Assembly: GCA_964036295.1 (NCBI GenBank)
Contig: OZ038463.1
Coordinates: forward strand, 15,633,069-15,697,068
DNA: 64,000 bases
Direction of reading: 5' to 3'
Source: Plumapathes pennacea
Lineage: Eukaryota; Cnidaria; Anthozoa; Antipatharia; Myriopathidae
A model generated the notes under the pieces. It ran no database searches. It was not told where the DNA came from and saw only the letters and a program-made list of their open reading frames with translations. The number at the start of each line of letters is the position of its first letter. Position 1 is the first letter of the stretch. The translations under genes and the position numbers were made by a program. Below, piece after piece: positions 1 to 9,861 of the stretch.

Positions 1-1002
1 GTGCGGATTCTCCCAATAATTCAAGAAGAAAATGTGAGAGATGTGGAGAGAATTAATACTCCAATCAGCTACCCATACAACAAGCTATCTAAAGCTAACT
101 TCTCCATACTGTAATGATAGGGATATTTATGTCTTTAGTGAGAAATTAATTGGAGTGGATCACTCTTGGGAGTGAATGGGGTTAAAATTCACCAGCTCCC
201 ACCATATAAATTTTAACCATATTCTGGCTGCTACTGGTTTTCTTTCTTTTTTTTTTTTTAGATAGCCTACATTCATTTGCTTGGCAAGTTGTTAAACTTT
301 AGATGAACATATGTGGAAAAGGAGAAATACATTCACATGGCAAATAAGAAATAACAAAGTCTAAAATATGACAAAGCTATTATGATGTTCATTCATTTCT
401 CCCTTCACTGCATACTTTGGTTGCCATTGATTTTGTGTAACTGCCACAATGTATAAGTTTGCTTTACCTGATCTGTTATTTTCTTGGCTTTTTATAGGGA
501 AAAACACGGACAGGAGAGTGATGTAGGCATACAAGACAGCCATGAAGAACCTGATAACAGCCCTGGACACTACACTATAGCAGCTGAGTCCAGTTTAAAT
601 ATGTACTGATCATATCTTGTCTATCCTGAGTCGAAAAACACTGCATGTGCAGTATGTTAGCTGCATACTACTTTAGACCATTTTCCAAGTTTCAAATGTG
701 TAGCAAAATAATTTCAGGATGAAAAAATATGTGGAATATCTACACTGGCAAATATAAATACTAATACTGTTAACACTGTTGTTAATACTGTACAGACAAT
801 TAGGCTCATAAAACAAACTATATTTTCAAATCAAAATATTGTAGAATATTATCAATAGCAGAATAAATTTATTTCAGTGTACATGTATGTTCATAACAAT
901 ATTGTGTTTTGTTTGATATTTAAGGGCAAAGGATCCTGTAGATTTGGGGAGCACAATTATTGGTGCTAAGGTTTCTATGGCAACCTGAATTCTCATTTCA
1001 GG
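1..1002. other. Non-coding left edge, no gene seen
   Basis: AT-rich DNA with no convincing exon. It contains a short T-rich run near 247-260 and scattered AATAAA-like strings. It is not part of the gene-family duplication: homology to the other family flanks begins only at 1356. The short reading frame at 361-570 (minus) has no recognisable motif and I leave it out. Confidence 0.6.
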
Positions 1003-1350
1003 GATTCCCAAGGATTCCCAAAAAATTCTCAATAATTCCTAGGAATTCCTGGGAATTCTCAGGAATTCCTGAGAATTCTCAGCAATTCCCAATGATTACC
1101 AAGTAAAATGGCCTACTTTGAAGCATTCCTGGGAATTCCTAGGAATTCCTAGGAATTCCTTGGGTTTTTATTTCAGAATGCTAAACCTGGGAATTCCTAG
1201 GAATTCCTAGGAATTCCATGTCCAAATTACCGTGAAAATTCACACCTTTATTCTTAGGAATTCCTAGGAATTCCCAGGAATTCCTAGTACTAAAATCCTG
1301 GGAATTCCCAGGAATATCCTAGGAATTCCTGGGAATTCCAAGCTTTATTT
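1003..1350. repeat. GGAATTCC palindromic satellite
   Basis: The stretch is built from many iterations of GGAATTCC and CCTAGGAATTCCTAGG-type motifs, with interruptions at about 1090-1130 and 1155-1185. The unit is its own reverse complement, so the array can fold on itself in many registers. It ends directly before the first sequence shared with the gene array (1356) and therefore marks the left edge of the duplication. Confidence 0.85.
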
Positions 1351-1355
1351 TACGA

Positions 1356-4300
1356 GGGTTACTACAAAGAGGTTGTTACACGGGAAGGAATATGAAGCAA
1401 TATGACGGAATAATTTTACGAGTCGGTTTTATTTTTTCGAGCCTGCTTCAGGCGCCAAAAAATAAAACTGACAAGTAAAAATACAGCTGTATTGCACGAC
1501 TTTTTGTGTAATAAATTATTCATTATACGACAAACGAAGCAGGGCAAACGTTCTCGCCTTGCGCAAAATGGAACAAAAAAATGACGCGTTCGTAAAATTT
1601 GCTTGCGAAAATTGATCACGTAAAAAAGCTAACAAACAAGTTGACCTGGTTCCTGACGAATGCAATACGCTCCCATCTCCGATCTTTGCACTCGTTTCGG
1701 CCTTTATTTGCACTCGAAAATGTGAAGTCAGGTAATAATGTAACTTATATGTAAGCGTTCTGACTACAGACCATTAAAGTAGTTTTCCCTTTCCCGTAGT
1801 AATTTTTCCCTTTGCTGAAGACTTACTAATTAGTAAGTTGCTCAATTTGTTCCGTTTCTGCCGAGGTTCTCTTGCTATCACCATGTCTTTCTAGAAGAAC
1901 GACTGTTGTAATTTCTAGGAAATGTCGTCCACGTCTTGAAAACAATCAGAAAGAGAAGAAATCGCACGCAAGAGCACGACGACCCCGAAATCAGGTCAAT
2001 TTCCCCTGTTCACGAATTCTTTTTGTCTTGCAATTAATTTCATTGTTTTGCCGAGGTTGTCGTCGTTGTCGTCCTTACTCGTGCGACACATCCTGCAATT
2101 AACTTGTCTTGTCCTTATCTAAGTTTATGTTGATAGTATTTTCCACCGAAAGCAAGAGTACGCGGATGCATACTGTACTTGCACGTGTTCATTGCACGTC
2201 CGGTGTCTGTATAACAAATCGTGGCAAGTGTGTTTCCGTTTGATTAGTGGAGTTTCCGTTACACCCTGTGATTAATATGCTGTTTATAGCTTTTCACTCC
2301 CAAACTCAAAATACTGATTATTCCAAGCTTTTAAACAAGGACCTGCGCTATAAAGGAAAGATCCGTCCCTTTTCCGTGACGTCATCATAATACTTAGAAA
2401 ATGGTGGAGATAACCGAGTAACAAGCCAATATGCATTTAGGTTATATTTTACCTATATCTTCTCAAATCTGTATAATATTATGCTAAGTCCGTCCGTGTG
2501 TCGTCTGCAACGCTCTTTCTCAGGCCTTCTTATAAAAAATCCAAGATGGCGGACACTCAGGAGCGAACACAAGTACTAGCAATACGATAATCGCTCTGGC
2601 ATTGATTGGCTATTACTTTGGTACTGCTCAACAAGAGCAGCCTTTGTTTTGCCGAAGTTTTGACGCAATCATTTCTTCGAAGTCAAGTGCTGCACGCAAA
2701 GAAAGGAGAAATATATGGTGTGTGTGTACTTTTGCGTTGAGAGAAAAAAAAAGTCGATTGCGTGACGTCGTACGTATTTCTCAGGGTCGACACGTCAAAT
2801 TTATTCATGCAGTCTGCCGAGCACATTCACAAGCATTTCTAAGGCCCCGTCCACACGTATCCGGATATTTTGAATCCGTAACTTCAACGATGCGAATTAA
2901 AAAAAAAAAAAAAAAAAAAAGCCGGCCGACTGGCTATCGATAGGTTCTCGATAAGTTAAATTTGCATGAAACTGAGATATTTTTTTGATTCAGGTCATAC
3001 TCACTTAGCGTGATTAGTTAATAGAGTTACCACTTCACTCAATGAGTTTTTTAATTATGATAAAGTAGTATACTTGCTGAGCTCCTTGTCTTGACTGTTT
3101 TGGTGAGTGATAAATGCATTCCATTATTCTCTGAAGACGGCTCTACCTAAAAGGGGATCCTTTTAATGTAGTATAAAAAAGGGAGATAGGTTAATGAAAA
3201 TACAATGCTTTTTGGTATCTTAAAGGGTTAGTATGAAAAGTTGGAAGGGTCGATCAACTAAGTAATAACTTGCAAACATAGGTTGTTATTTAACCGTTCC
3301 TGTCATTTTTATTTTTTAATATATTGCGATGTGCTGCAGGCACTTAATTTTTCAGTTTCTGAGTGCCTGCATCTGCAATTTTAGGGGACTGTGATGCAGC
3401 AGCCTGGCGTTATTCACTAGTACGATATGCAAAAGTTTAACATATGACCAACATGCCTATTCCACAGTCTCTTCGGTATCTGGTCATGGAAGCAATGCCT
3501 TTAAAATTCGCCGAAACATATCCCCCTTAATAAAGATCTGTATATACAACGCACGAACGGTCCAAGCATGGCACGTTTATGGACTCCAGTTTAACTACAT
3601 TTGCATCGGATGAGTTCCAAAGGACATTTCCTGCAGAAAGGAATTTATACCTCTTAATATATATAATAAATTATCAAGTATCAACCAGATTGTTCAATGA
3701 GTGCATGGATAGTGCTAATCACGGTATATATCGCTATCTGATAGATAATGTAAACTTTTTTAAAAAAATGCATCAGCTTGATCTGATTAACAATGCTATC
3801 CACTCTTTGAACAATCGGGCCCAGTAAGTAAAACTTGTAGGATTATATAATACAAAAGACACAGGTTTCCAATAACCTCCTTGCCTTTATTGGATTAATT
3901 TTCTTTTTAAATTTCTTTTCACAAAATAAATCACTTCGCAAGGGTATATGGATTTTAGTATACTAAATGTTGTTGGAGTAAATACATTTTTTAGAAAGAG
4001 GTTTTGTATCTAACGTTGTTCCGAAAAGCGAGCTTAAGACACATAAGGATAGACTACAATATCACCTGTAAATGAAGCCGATTTAATTTGACTTCCAGAG
4101 CGTAGACTCTATTAAGTGACCAGCATAATGTAGCCACTAAGTGAATTCTCTTGCCTTGAAATGGGACAGTGCATATATACATTCTATATTTTATTAATTC
4201 AATAAAAAAAATTCAAAATGATGTGATAATGAATGTCAGGAAATGTATGCTTAGTTAGTTAGAGAATACTACAGGAATAAGAAAGAACATGAACGGTGTA

Positions 4301-4622
4301 CTGTGGTGGGCTTTCACACTTGGTTATATGTCTTTGAGAGAAATATGGTCTGTTCGGTAAGGAACTGTTCTCAGATTTTAACAATAACAGTTTAACAATC
4401 TTAAGGTTGAAAATGAGATTATACTTAAATCAGTGCAAGTCAGATTAAATTGCTTACAAGATACAAGAGCTTCATCTTGGAAAGTCCATTGGAACTGGAG
4501 CAATCTTCGCTCTGGCACGATTGAAACTAAGTGTGAGTGATTGAGCTTCATTCCCATTATTATGTAGGTTTTCGAATCGATTTGCTTCGGTAACCGATAA
4601 CGGAAGCACATTTTTACATCAA
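1356..4622 (+). repeat. 3' flank block F3(0) of a missing gene copy
   Basis: This block matches the DNA lying downstream of genes G1 (from 10387), G2 (from about 42775) and G3 (from about 55770), in the same orientation. The part that should carry a fourth exon and its poly(A) signal (equivalent to 9676-10386) is absent. It is replaced by the GGAATTCC satellite. It therefore looks like the remainder of a further gene copy truncated at its 5' side. Inside are a repeat at 2580-2860 also found in intron 3, and a segment at 2841-2920 reading GGCCCCGTCCACACGTATCC followed by an A-run. Near 3790-3826 lies CTTTGAACAATCGGGCCCA, similar to the end of the element at 17909-18026. The 82-codon frame at 3579-3827 is open here and in the copy at 12600-12848, but broken elsewhere. 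Confidence 0.8.
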
Positions 4623-6573
4623 ATCCAATCATTTGACTTATGTGACCGACTTCTAGTTCAACATACCTAGACAGTCCTCGTATAGTTCAACATACCTGTC
4701 TGATTTGTAATCTAACAATAATACTTTCAACTTTTGACCGTTATATTTAAGTATTGACAGCTACTAAGTCCTGTACTCTTCAAAAGCGCCGATAACACTA
4801 AACGACATATCTTTTACTAAGACAACAATAGAAGGGGTAACAGGGAAAAAGCGTCAACAATCATGTACAGTATCAATATACAAACACGGAAGTACATGTT
4901 TGCTTTCTGATGCCCGAGTTTCTGGCTTACGTGGGTCACACATAGCAGTCAAAGACTAAATGTTTTGCCGTTGCATGGTCGGGCAATTAGTACTGCAAAA
5001 CTTTGGACTGGATGATAAAGTCTAATCATTCGAAATAGTCGAAAACTGAGATCGGTACAAACCGACAACTACTGTAGTGTGAAGTGAGTTCCTGTCGCGC
5101 AGCTTGATGGTTTCAGATAGAGATGACAAAATGCTGACAAATATGGTCAACGCTCTTATGTGGTGATGATGAAATCTTAATTTAAGAAGATCTTGCAAAT
5201 ATTTGAAGCACTATTTATCGTATTTCCTCGAATAAGCACCCTGGGCACTTATTTAAAACTTTGATCCAGAGCGGATGCGCTTAATCGAGCGGGGGCACTT
5301 GTTCGAGCATGGGCGCTTATTAAAAATACAAGTTTGCGTAACAAAGAAGTTTAATTTTCTTTACTGAGCTGGCAACAAGAACGAAACTGGAAACTCTTTC
5401 TCTACCGTTGGCGTGTCATCCTGTGTCTGCGTGTCAGTGTTTCTCATTTTTTTTTTGGGAAAAAACATAGAGAGGGGGGGGGGAGGGTGGATTACTCGAG
5501 CATGGGCGCTTATTTTAAGTTTGTATTCAAGAGGGGGCCCGCTATTTCGAGCGTGGGCGCTTACAGTATTTGAACATGGGCGCTTGTTTGAAGAAATACG
5601 GCATTACAATACATACAAAAAACTGATAGTCACGCAAAGCAATCTAAAACAGAAGTTACAAATGTCAACTTCGACAGCCGGTCAGTTAGTCCTTGTTTAC
5701 TTACTTCCCCACTTGGGGTATAACATGCCGTTTCTTTTGTGTTGTTTTGTTCTTTTTTTATAGAAAGCAAAGAAAAGTTTGATAAGGTTTGTCAAAGGTC
5801 ATCGTTATATTGTTCTACATCAGTCGTATTACGTCAGTCGTATTACTTTGCTCTACAAACAGCCGGAACTTTAACACGAGAAACTTCGAGTTCCCAGTGT
5901 AGAAGGTCCAACTAAAACTCCTATCTTTCATTAAAATATAATGTATTAAGCAGTCCATTAAATGTCCTAGGACAGTAGAAACGACTGGAAGTTCGTCGGT
6001 GATTTATCGCCCAAACTTTTCTGGCTTTTTTATTACTTTACAAGCGCAAATTTAAACACTACAAAGCAACTCAAACGCTCAAGTAATTTGGCACTACATT
6101 GTAAGTCACTACAAGATGATAACTACACAGATTAATTCCCAGCAATGTGCAGATAGGTGACTCGGCGATTTCTAAAATTTATCGGCCGGAGGTTCCAACC
6201 CACTTGCAATACACAGCTAACATGGGTCAAGCTTCGACGCAAACAGGATCAATTGTTAGTTCACTATATCAGGAATTATATTGATGTTATAAAATGTATG
6301 TTATTTGCATGTGAGAACTTACAAGTTAACTCCCTGGAACAATCGTTTTGCAGTTGAGATATTATTTTAAATGACAGGAAGCAGCGGCGGCATCGCATTT
6401 GAACTCGGTTGCATTAAACGACTTCCTCATAAAAACCAAATACGCAATCAAACAAGAATGTTGCTTTAAACCCTTAAACAGGGGAATACATAACTTTCAA
6501 GTGAAGTAAAACCAATGAACAAATTATAACTTTTTTATAAAAAAAAACTGGAAGGGCTTCCGCCCTGAAATGC
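4623..6573 (+). repeat. 5' flank block F5 of gene G1
   Basis: This sequence upstream of G1 recurs upstream of G3 (46893-48849), in shortened form upstream of G2 (29297-29828), and at the right end of the window (62838-64000). It has no supported gene. It contains a TIR element at about 5219-5605 and ends at the promoter. The 66-codon frame at 6157-6357 is open in all copies but starts with GTG and has no family signature, so I do not call it a gene. Confidence 0.8.
5219..5605. mobile_element. MITE with CGTATTTC/GAAATACG ends
   Basis: The left end CGTATTTCCTCGAATAAGCA and the right end GGGCGCTTGTTTGAAGAAAT are approximate reverse complements. The interior repeats a 'gagcatgggcgctta' motif several times and contains a G-run at about 5474-5484. 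The same element sits at 47484-47880, where the left tip is lost and the G-run is expanded, and at 63431-63803. It is a non-autonomous element already present in the duplicated block. The superfamily is not determined. Confidence 0.6.
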
Positions 6574-6579
6574 TATAAA
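6512..6579 (+). promoter_or_regulatory. G1 core promoter (CCAAT, hairpin, TATAAA)
   Basis: CCAAT lies at 6512-6516, an AGGGC-TTCC-GCCCT inverted repeat at 6553-6566, and TATAAA at 6574-6579, 63 bp before the ATG. A start site about 30 bp after the TATA box would give a 5' leader of roughly 40 nt. All three elements are kept at near-identical spacing before G2 and G3, which supports function. The assignment is from sequence pattern only. Confidence 0.6.
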
Positions 6580-6641
6580 GCAGCTTCTTCACATCAAATT
6601 GTTTAAGAGAGGTAATAAAGTCATCATCAAGATCGTGCAAT

Positions 6642-9575
6642 ATGGATATTATGAAATTAGTCTTTTTCTTGGTAAGTGAGACAAGCTATCAGCTGTGTGT
6701 TCTTAGTGTGTGGTTCAATGATAAATGGATTATATCATATATTTTTTGTCAAACAAAATCATCCCTATTTAAATGTTTTCGTGAATTGTCAAATTCAATT
6801 CAATTTATCCGTGATTGCGATACTTTTGAACCAAGGAAAACAATTGCCAAACTTCAATTTCAGACAGTTCAAATTTACACAAATTGGTCGATGTGAAATA
6901 CGAACTTTTACTGCCGTATGTCTTGCAATAGTTTCATGAAGTTCAACATGTTTTTGAAAAAGAACTCTGTGCCGCATCCAAGTTGTTACATTCATTTGCT
7001 GTTGATTTTTCTTGCCCTGGGTTTATGTGACTAGTAACTGAAACTTGTTATGGCATTTTTTTTATCAGGTACTCTTGATTAGTGTTCAGGTTTATGCGTA
7101 TAAAGAAGCAAAATTTAAAATTCGGACCGTTCGGGCCATTGGTAAAGGGTCATCCATGAAGTGGTACTATCTTTCGGTTCGTCCGTCCCCGCAAGGAAAT
7201 GCCGATCTCTTTTTAACAAACAACAAAAATGATGCAGGAACATGTAAGTTATTATTGAATACTAGGGACATAATGTAAGATATAAAATCCGTCTGGTTGA
7301 GCCTGAAACAAATATAGAAAATTAAGTCGTAATATAAACGAATCAAATATAGTAGCAAGCGATTTTCAAAACTACCAATTTATCAATACTATATTTGATA
7401 TACTGTATCTTATTTGACCTTGGTACGTATATACAAAGAATTGTAGTTTGATGCGCGTGACGTGTTATTTACGACTATGTGGAAACAAAACGTTCAAACT
7501 GCATGCGGCCGCTTAGCTACAAACTCATTATTAAAGAGCTTTAGCAAGCAACCCAGGACAAAGACGGCAACTTCAGCAAACTCAATAAACTCAGTATAAA
7601 GCATGATTGAAATAAATTTAATGTTGTTTTAATTTTCACTTTGATTGCAGGTATCAGTTATAAATCTCAAAAATTGAGTTGGTCTTTGAATAACGTTCCT
7701 GATTATCTTACTGCTAACCCTACTGCGTGCGGATCTAAGAATTGCGGATCTTTAACTGTCCAGGTTAGTTACTTGTACTATTACTAGAAATACGATAATC
7801 GCAGATACCCCTCGCTCTGCCATTGATTGGACTTTTGCTTTGGTACTGCCAACAAGAGCAGCCTTTGTTTTACCAAAATGTTGACTCAATCTTTTCTTCG
7901 AAGTCAAGTGCTACACGCAAAGAAAGGAGAAAAAGAATGGTGTGTGTTATACTTTTGTGTTGAAAAAAGAATCGACTGCGTGACGCCGTACGTATTTCCC
8001 ACGGTCGGCACGTTAAATTTAATCGTACATTTTGCCAAGCACGTTCTCAAAATTTAATACTTAAATTTTGAAGTTGGTCGGCCGCCGTAGTACGGGAGAA
8101 AAGGAACATTGTTTTTTCGATTTTGAATTCATAGGCAGTACAAATAAATAGGCTTCTTGTGCGATTTTGTTTTTTACTCTGGGATGCATGCATACAATAC
8201 AATACCTACGGTGGCCCACAGGGGACATGTTGCAAACAAATAACATTTGCTGCAAATACATATAAGTTGCTTCAAACAAGTATCAGTTGTTGCAAATAAG
8301 TATCCGTTGCTGCAAGCTCAAATTAGATTGCTGCAAATAAATACCCGAGTTGCTGCAAATAAAAATTATAGTTGCTGCAAACAAAACCCGAGTTGCTGCA
8401 AATAAAAACCTGAATTGGTGTGCGTGCGCATCTGCCCTACCTCGTTCCCAAGTTGAGGACTTTGAGCCGCTGCCGCCATTTTGAACAAGTGTTAGTCGTT
8501 CTGTGCTAATTAACGATGTTATGCTGTAAATGTGGTGTCGAGGCAACGACTTTCGGCAAATGTAGAAAGTTATTCGACAGTATGATTTGCCGAGCTCGTC
8601 CTTGTAATTTCGCAGGAATGCTCTGTTTATTCCTGGAATGTTGACCACTTGACTTCGGTCAGGGTACTGAAGGGCAAACGAGCGTGGGCCACGAAGCACT
8701 TCTTTATTAAATCGCATGTGCTTCATGACAGTCTGCTGCAGCAGCTCTTCGGCCGTTGTAGATGGCGCAACTTTCAGAGGCAGGTTGGAACCTCTTATCA
8801 CTTTTAGGCCGTCATCCTCGAATGCCATCCTGCCAACCTGGATGGTAACGAGACTAGTTGCCGGGTCATCTCTTGAGCCGACCTTTTGCCTTTTAGCTTT
8901 CGACTGCTTCTTCGGAATAAACCGACCTCTCCTCAAAAGATAGTACTTTATCTTCTCCAGACAATCCCTTGCCACAAACATGGCAATATTTTGCGCCAGG
9001 AATGCTCTGCCCGCCACAACCTGAACAAAACATGGCGATTCTCATGTGCTTCTCATCTGTTGACTCTCGCCGTGACATCATACGCGTGCGCACACCAATT
9101 CAGGTTTTGTTTGCAGCAACTCAGTTTTTGTTTGCAGCAACTCGGGTTTTGTTTGCAGTAACTATAATTTTTATTTGCAGCAACTCGGGTATTTATTTGC
9201 AGCAATCTAATTTGTACTTGCAGCAACGGATACTTATTTGCAGCAACTGATACTTGTTTGCAGCAACTTATATGTATTTGCAGCAAATGTTATTTGCTTG
9301 CAGCATGTCCCCTGTGGGTCACCGTACAATACAATACAATACAATACAATAATACAATACAATACAATAATTTATTTAAAGTCGATAACGTGGGGAGTGG
9401 TTGCCCAATCTCCCGAGCCATTGGCTCATGTAAAAAACGCTCGACAACTTATAAGAATAGCTGACTACAACCTATAATTGATGACTAACTGGCTACTAAG
9501 AAAATCTAAAACGTGTCTAAAATTCATCACGAAACAGGCTTGTAGGGATGAAAGCGTAGTCTCTTTGGTTTTTTC

Positions 9576-9640
<65 letters not shown>

Positions 9641-9861
9641 TATTTTATATGTTTATGTGTTTATGTGAACTGCAGACAATCGTCAAATCGAACTCAAGGC
9701 AGAAGTTTAAAATCAGGAGTGCCAAGATGATGGGTGCATACACCATTCAGACGGAAGGAACCCATCCTACTCTTTACGTCAAATTAACGGATGATGAACG
9801 ACTGGTCCTTGGGTCAAATGAGAGTGACAGAAATACATGGTTCAAAAGATTTAACTGCTGA
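6642..9861 (+). CDS. G1: secreted four-Cys beta-trefoil-like protein, 4 exons
   Basis: Exons are 6642-6671, 7069-7243, 7651-7763 and 9676-9861. Introns are GT-AG (gtaagt, gtaagt, gttagt donors; tatcag, ttgcag, ctgcag acceptors) with phases 0, 1, 0. The joined frame is 504 nt, 167 aa. Residues 1-20 form a signal peptide (MDIMKLVFF, then VLLISVQVYA), so the product should be secreted. Cysteines are at 69, 95, 100 and 167, enough for two disulfides. Three lobes share a pattern: YLSV(44-47)...LFL...LSWSL(77-81); YLTA(87-90)...SLTV(102-105)...FKIR; LYVKL(139-143)...LVLG...TWFKRF(160-165). This pattern suggests a beta-trefoil fold. KFKIR occurs at 25-29 and 116-120. NES at 154-156 is a glycosylation sequon. 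I do not recognise the family, so the function is unknown. Exon 2 is longer here (175 nt against 160 in G2 and G3). Intron 3 (1912 bp) carries a TIR element and retrotransposon remnants. Confidence 0.85.
7786..8060. repeat. R1 dispersed repeat in G1 intron 3
   Basis: The segment begins TAGAAATACGATAATCGCAG just after the exon 3 donor. Close relatives occur at about 2580-2860, 11570-11850, 23508-23780, 31057-31330, 43960-44220 and 50085-50345, giving seven copies in the window. Those in the 3' flanks form one variant and those in intron 3 another. Short frames inside it (7827-8057 and its equivalents) contain no recognisable domain. It may be the 5' part of a longer element that continues into block E (see 23508-25047). 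Confidence 0.65.
8209..9324. mobile_element. TIR element with ~210-bp repetitive arms and cargo gene
   Basis: The ends are CGGTGGCCCACAGGGGACAT and, on the other strand, CGGTGACCCACAGGGGACAT. They are flanked by a TA duplication (8207-8208 and 9325-9326). Both arms, about 8209-8425 and 9095-9324, are built of iterated TTGCTGCAAATAA-like motifs in opposite orientations. The element sits inside the (ACAAT)n tail of a LINE fragment, and the equivalent tail in G3 (50488-50556) lacks it, so it inserted after the duplication or was lost from G3. The TA target resembles Tc1/mariner-like or foldback elements. No transposase is visible, so it would be non-autonomous. Confidence 0.8.
8480..9060 (-). 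pseudogene. Zinc-ribbon protein gene fragment, frameshifted
   Basis: On the minus strand inside the TIR element one frame reads a zinc ribbon, CSGCG...KYCHVCGKGL, beginning at the ATG near 9038. That frame stops at 8893. About 60 bases earlier a second frame takes over with RRGRFIPKKQSKAKRQ, and continues with a 'GLKVIRGSNLPLKV...EELLQQTVMKH' region and 'LGKSYCRITFYICRK'. A single frameshift near 8930-8940 would join the two. The combined order (N-terminal zinc ribbon, basic linker, globular domain) resembles uncharacterised cnidarian proteins I have seen annotated near ubiquitin-ligase-like genes, but this is a memory-level resemblance. The gene is probably captured cargo, and probably broken. 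Confidence 0.55.
9327..9526 (-). mobile_element. LINE 3' end remnant with (ACAAT)n tail
   Basis: The (ACAAT)n run at 9327-9369 plus about 155 bp following it match the 3' end of the minus-strand LINE at 50488-51505 in G3. The match stops at TTCA (9523-9526), where the sequence jumps to the 3' end of the Penelope-like element. The reverse-transcriptase region is therefore missing. This is the scar of a deletion inside the intron. Confidence 0.8.
9527..9580 (+). mobile_element. Penelope-like element 3' end remnant
   Basis: The 54 bases starting 'tcacgaaacaggcttgtagg' and ending 'ggttttttccctta' match the last bases of the Penelope-like element in G3 intron 3 (54834-54887). In both genes they run straight into a (TA)n tract before exon 4. 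Confidence 0.75.
9581..9637. repeat. (TA)n microsatellite before exon 4 of G1
   Basis: A pure TA repeat of about 57 bp ends 38 bp upstream of the exon 4 start. The same position in G3 carries about 137 bp, and in G2 a short mixed CA/TA tract. Confidence 0.9.

Noticed and set aside
3579-3827. 82-codon frame in the 3' flank, open also at 12600-12848
   Set aside because: It is interrupted by the LINE in F3(2) and altered in F3(3). Its end consists of the GGGCCCA-type repeat, so it is repeat sequence rather than a gene.
6157-6357. 66-codon frame kept open upstream of G1, G2 (29422-29622) and G3 (48435-48635)
   Set aside because: It starts at GTG, has no domain or signal, and the near-identity of the copies follows from the recent duplication of the whole flank. 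It overlaps no splice-consistent exon set.
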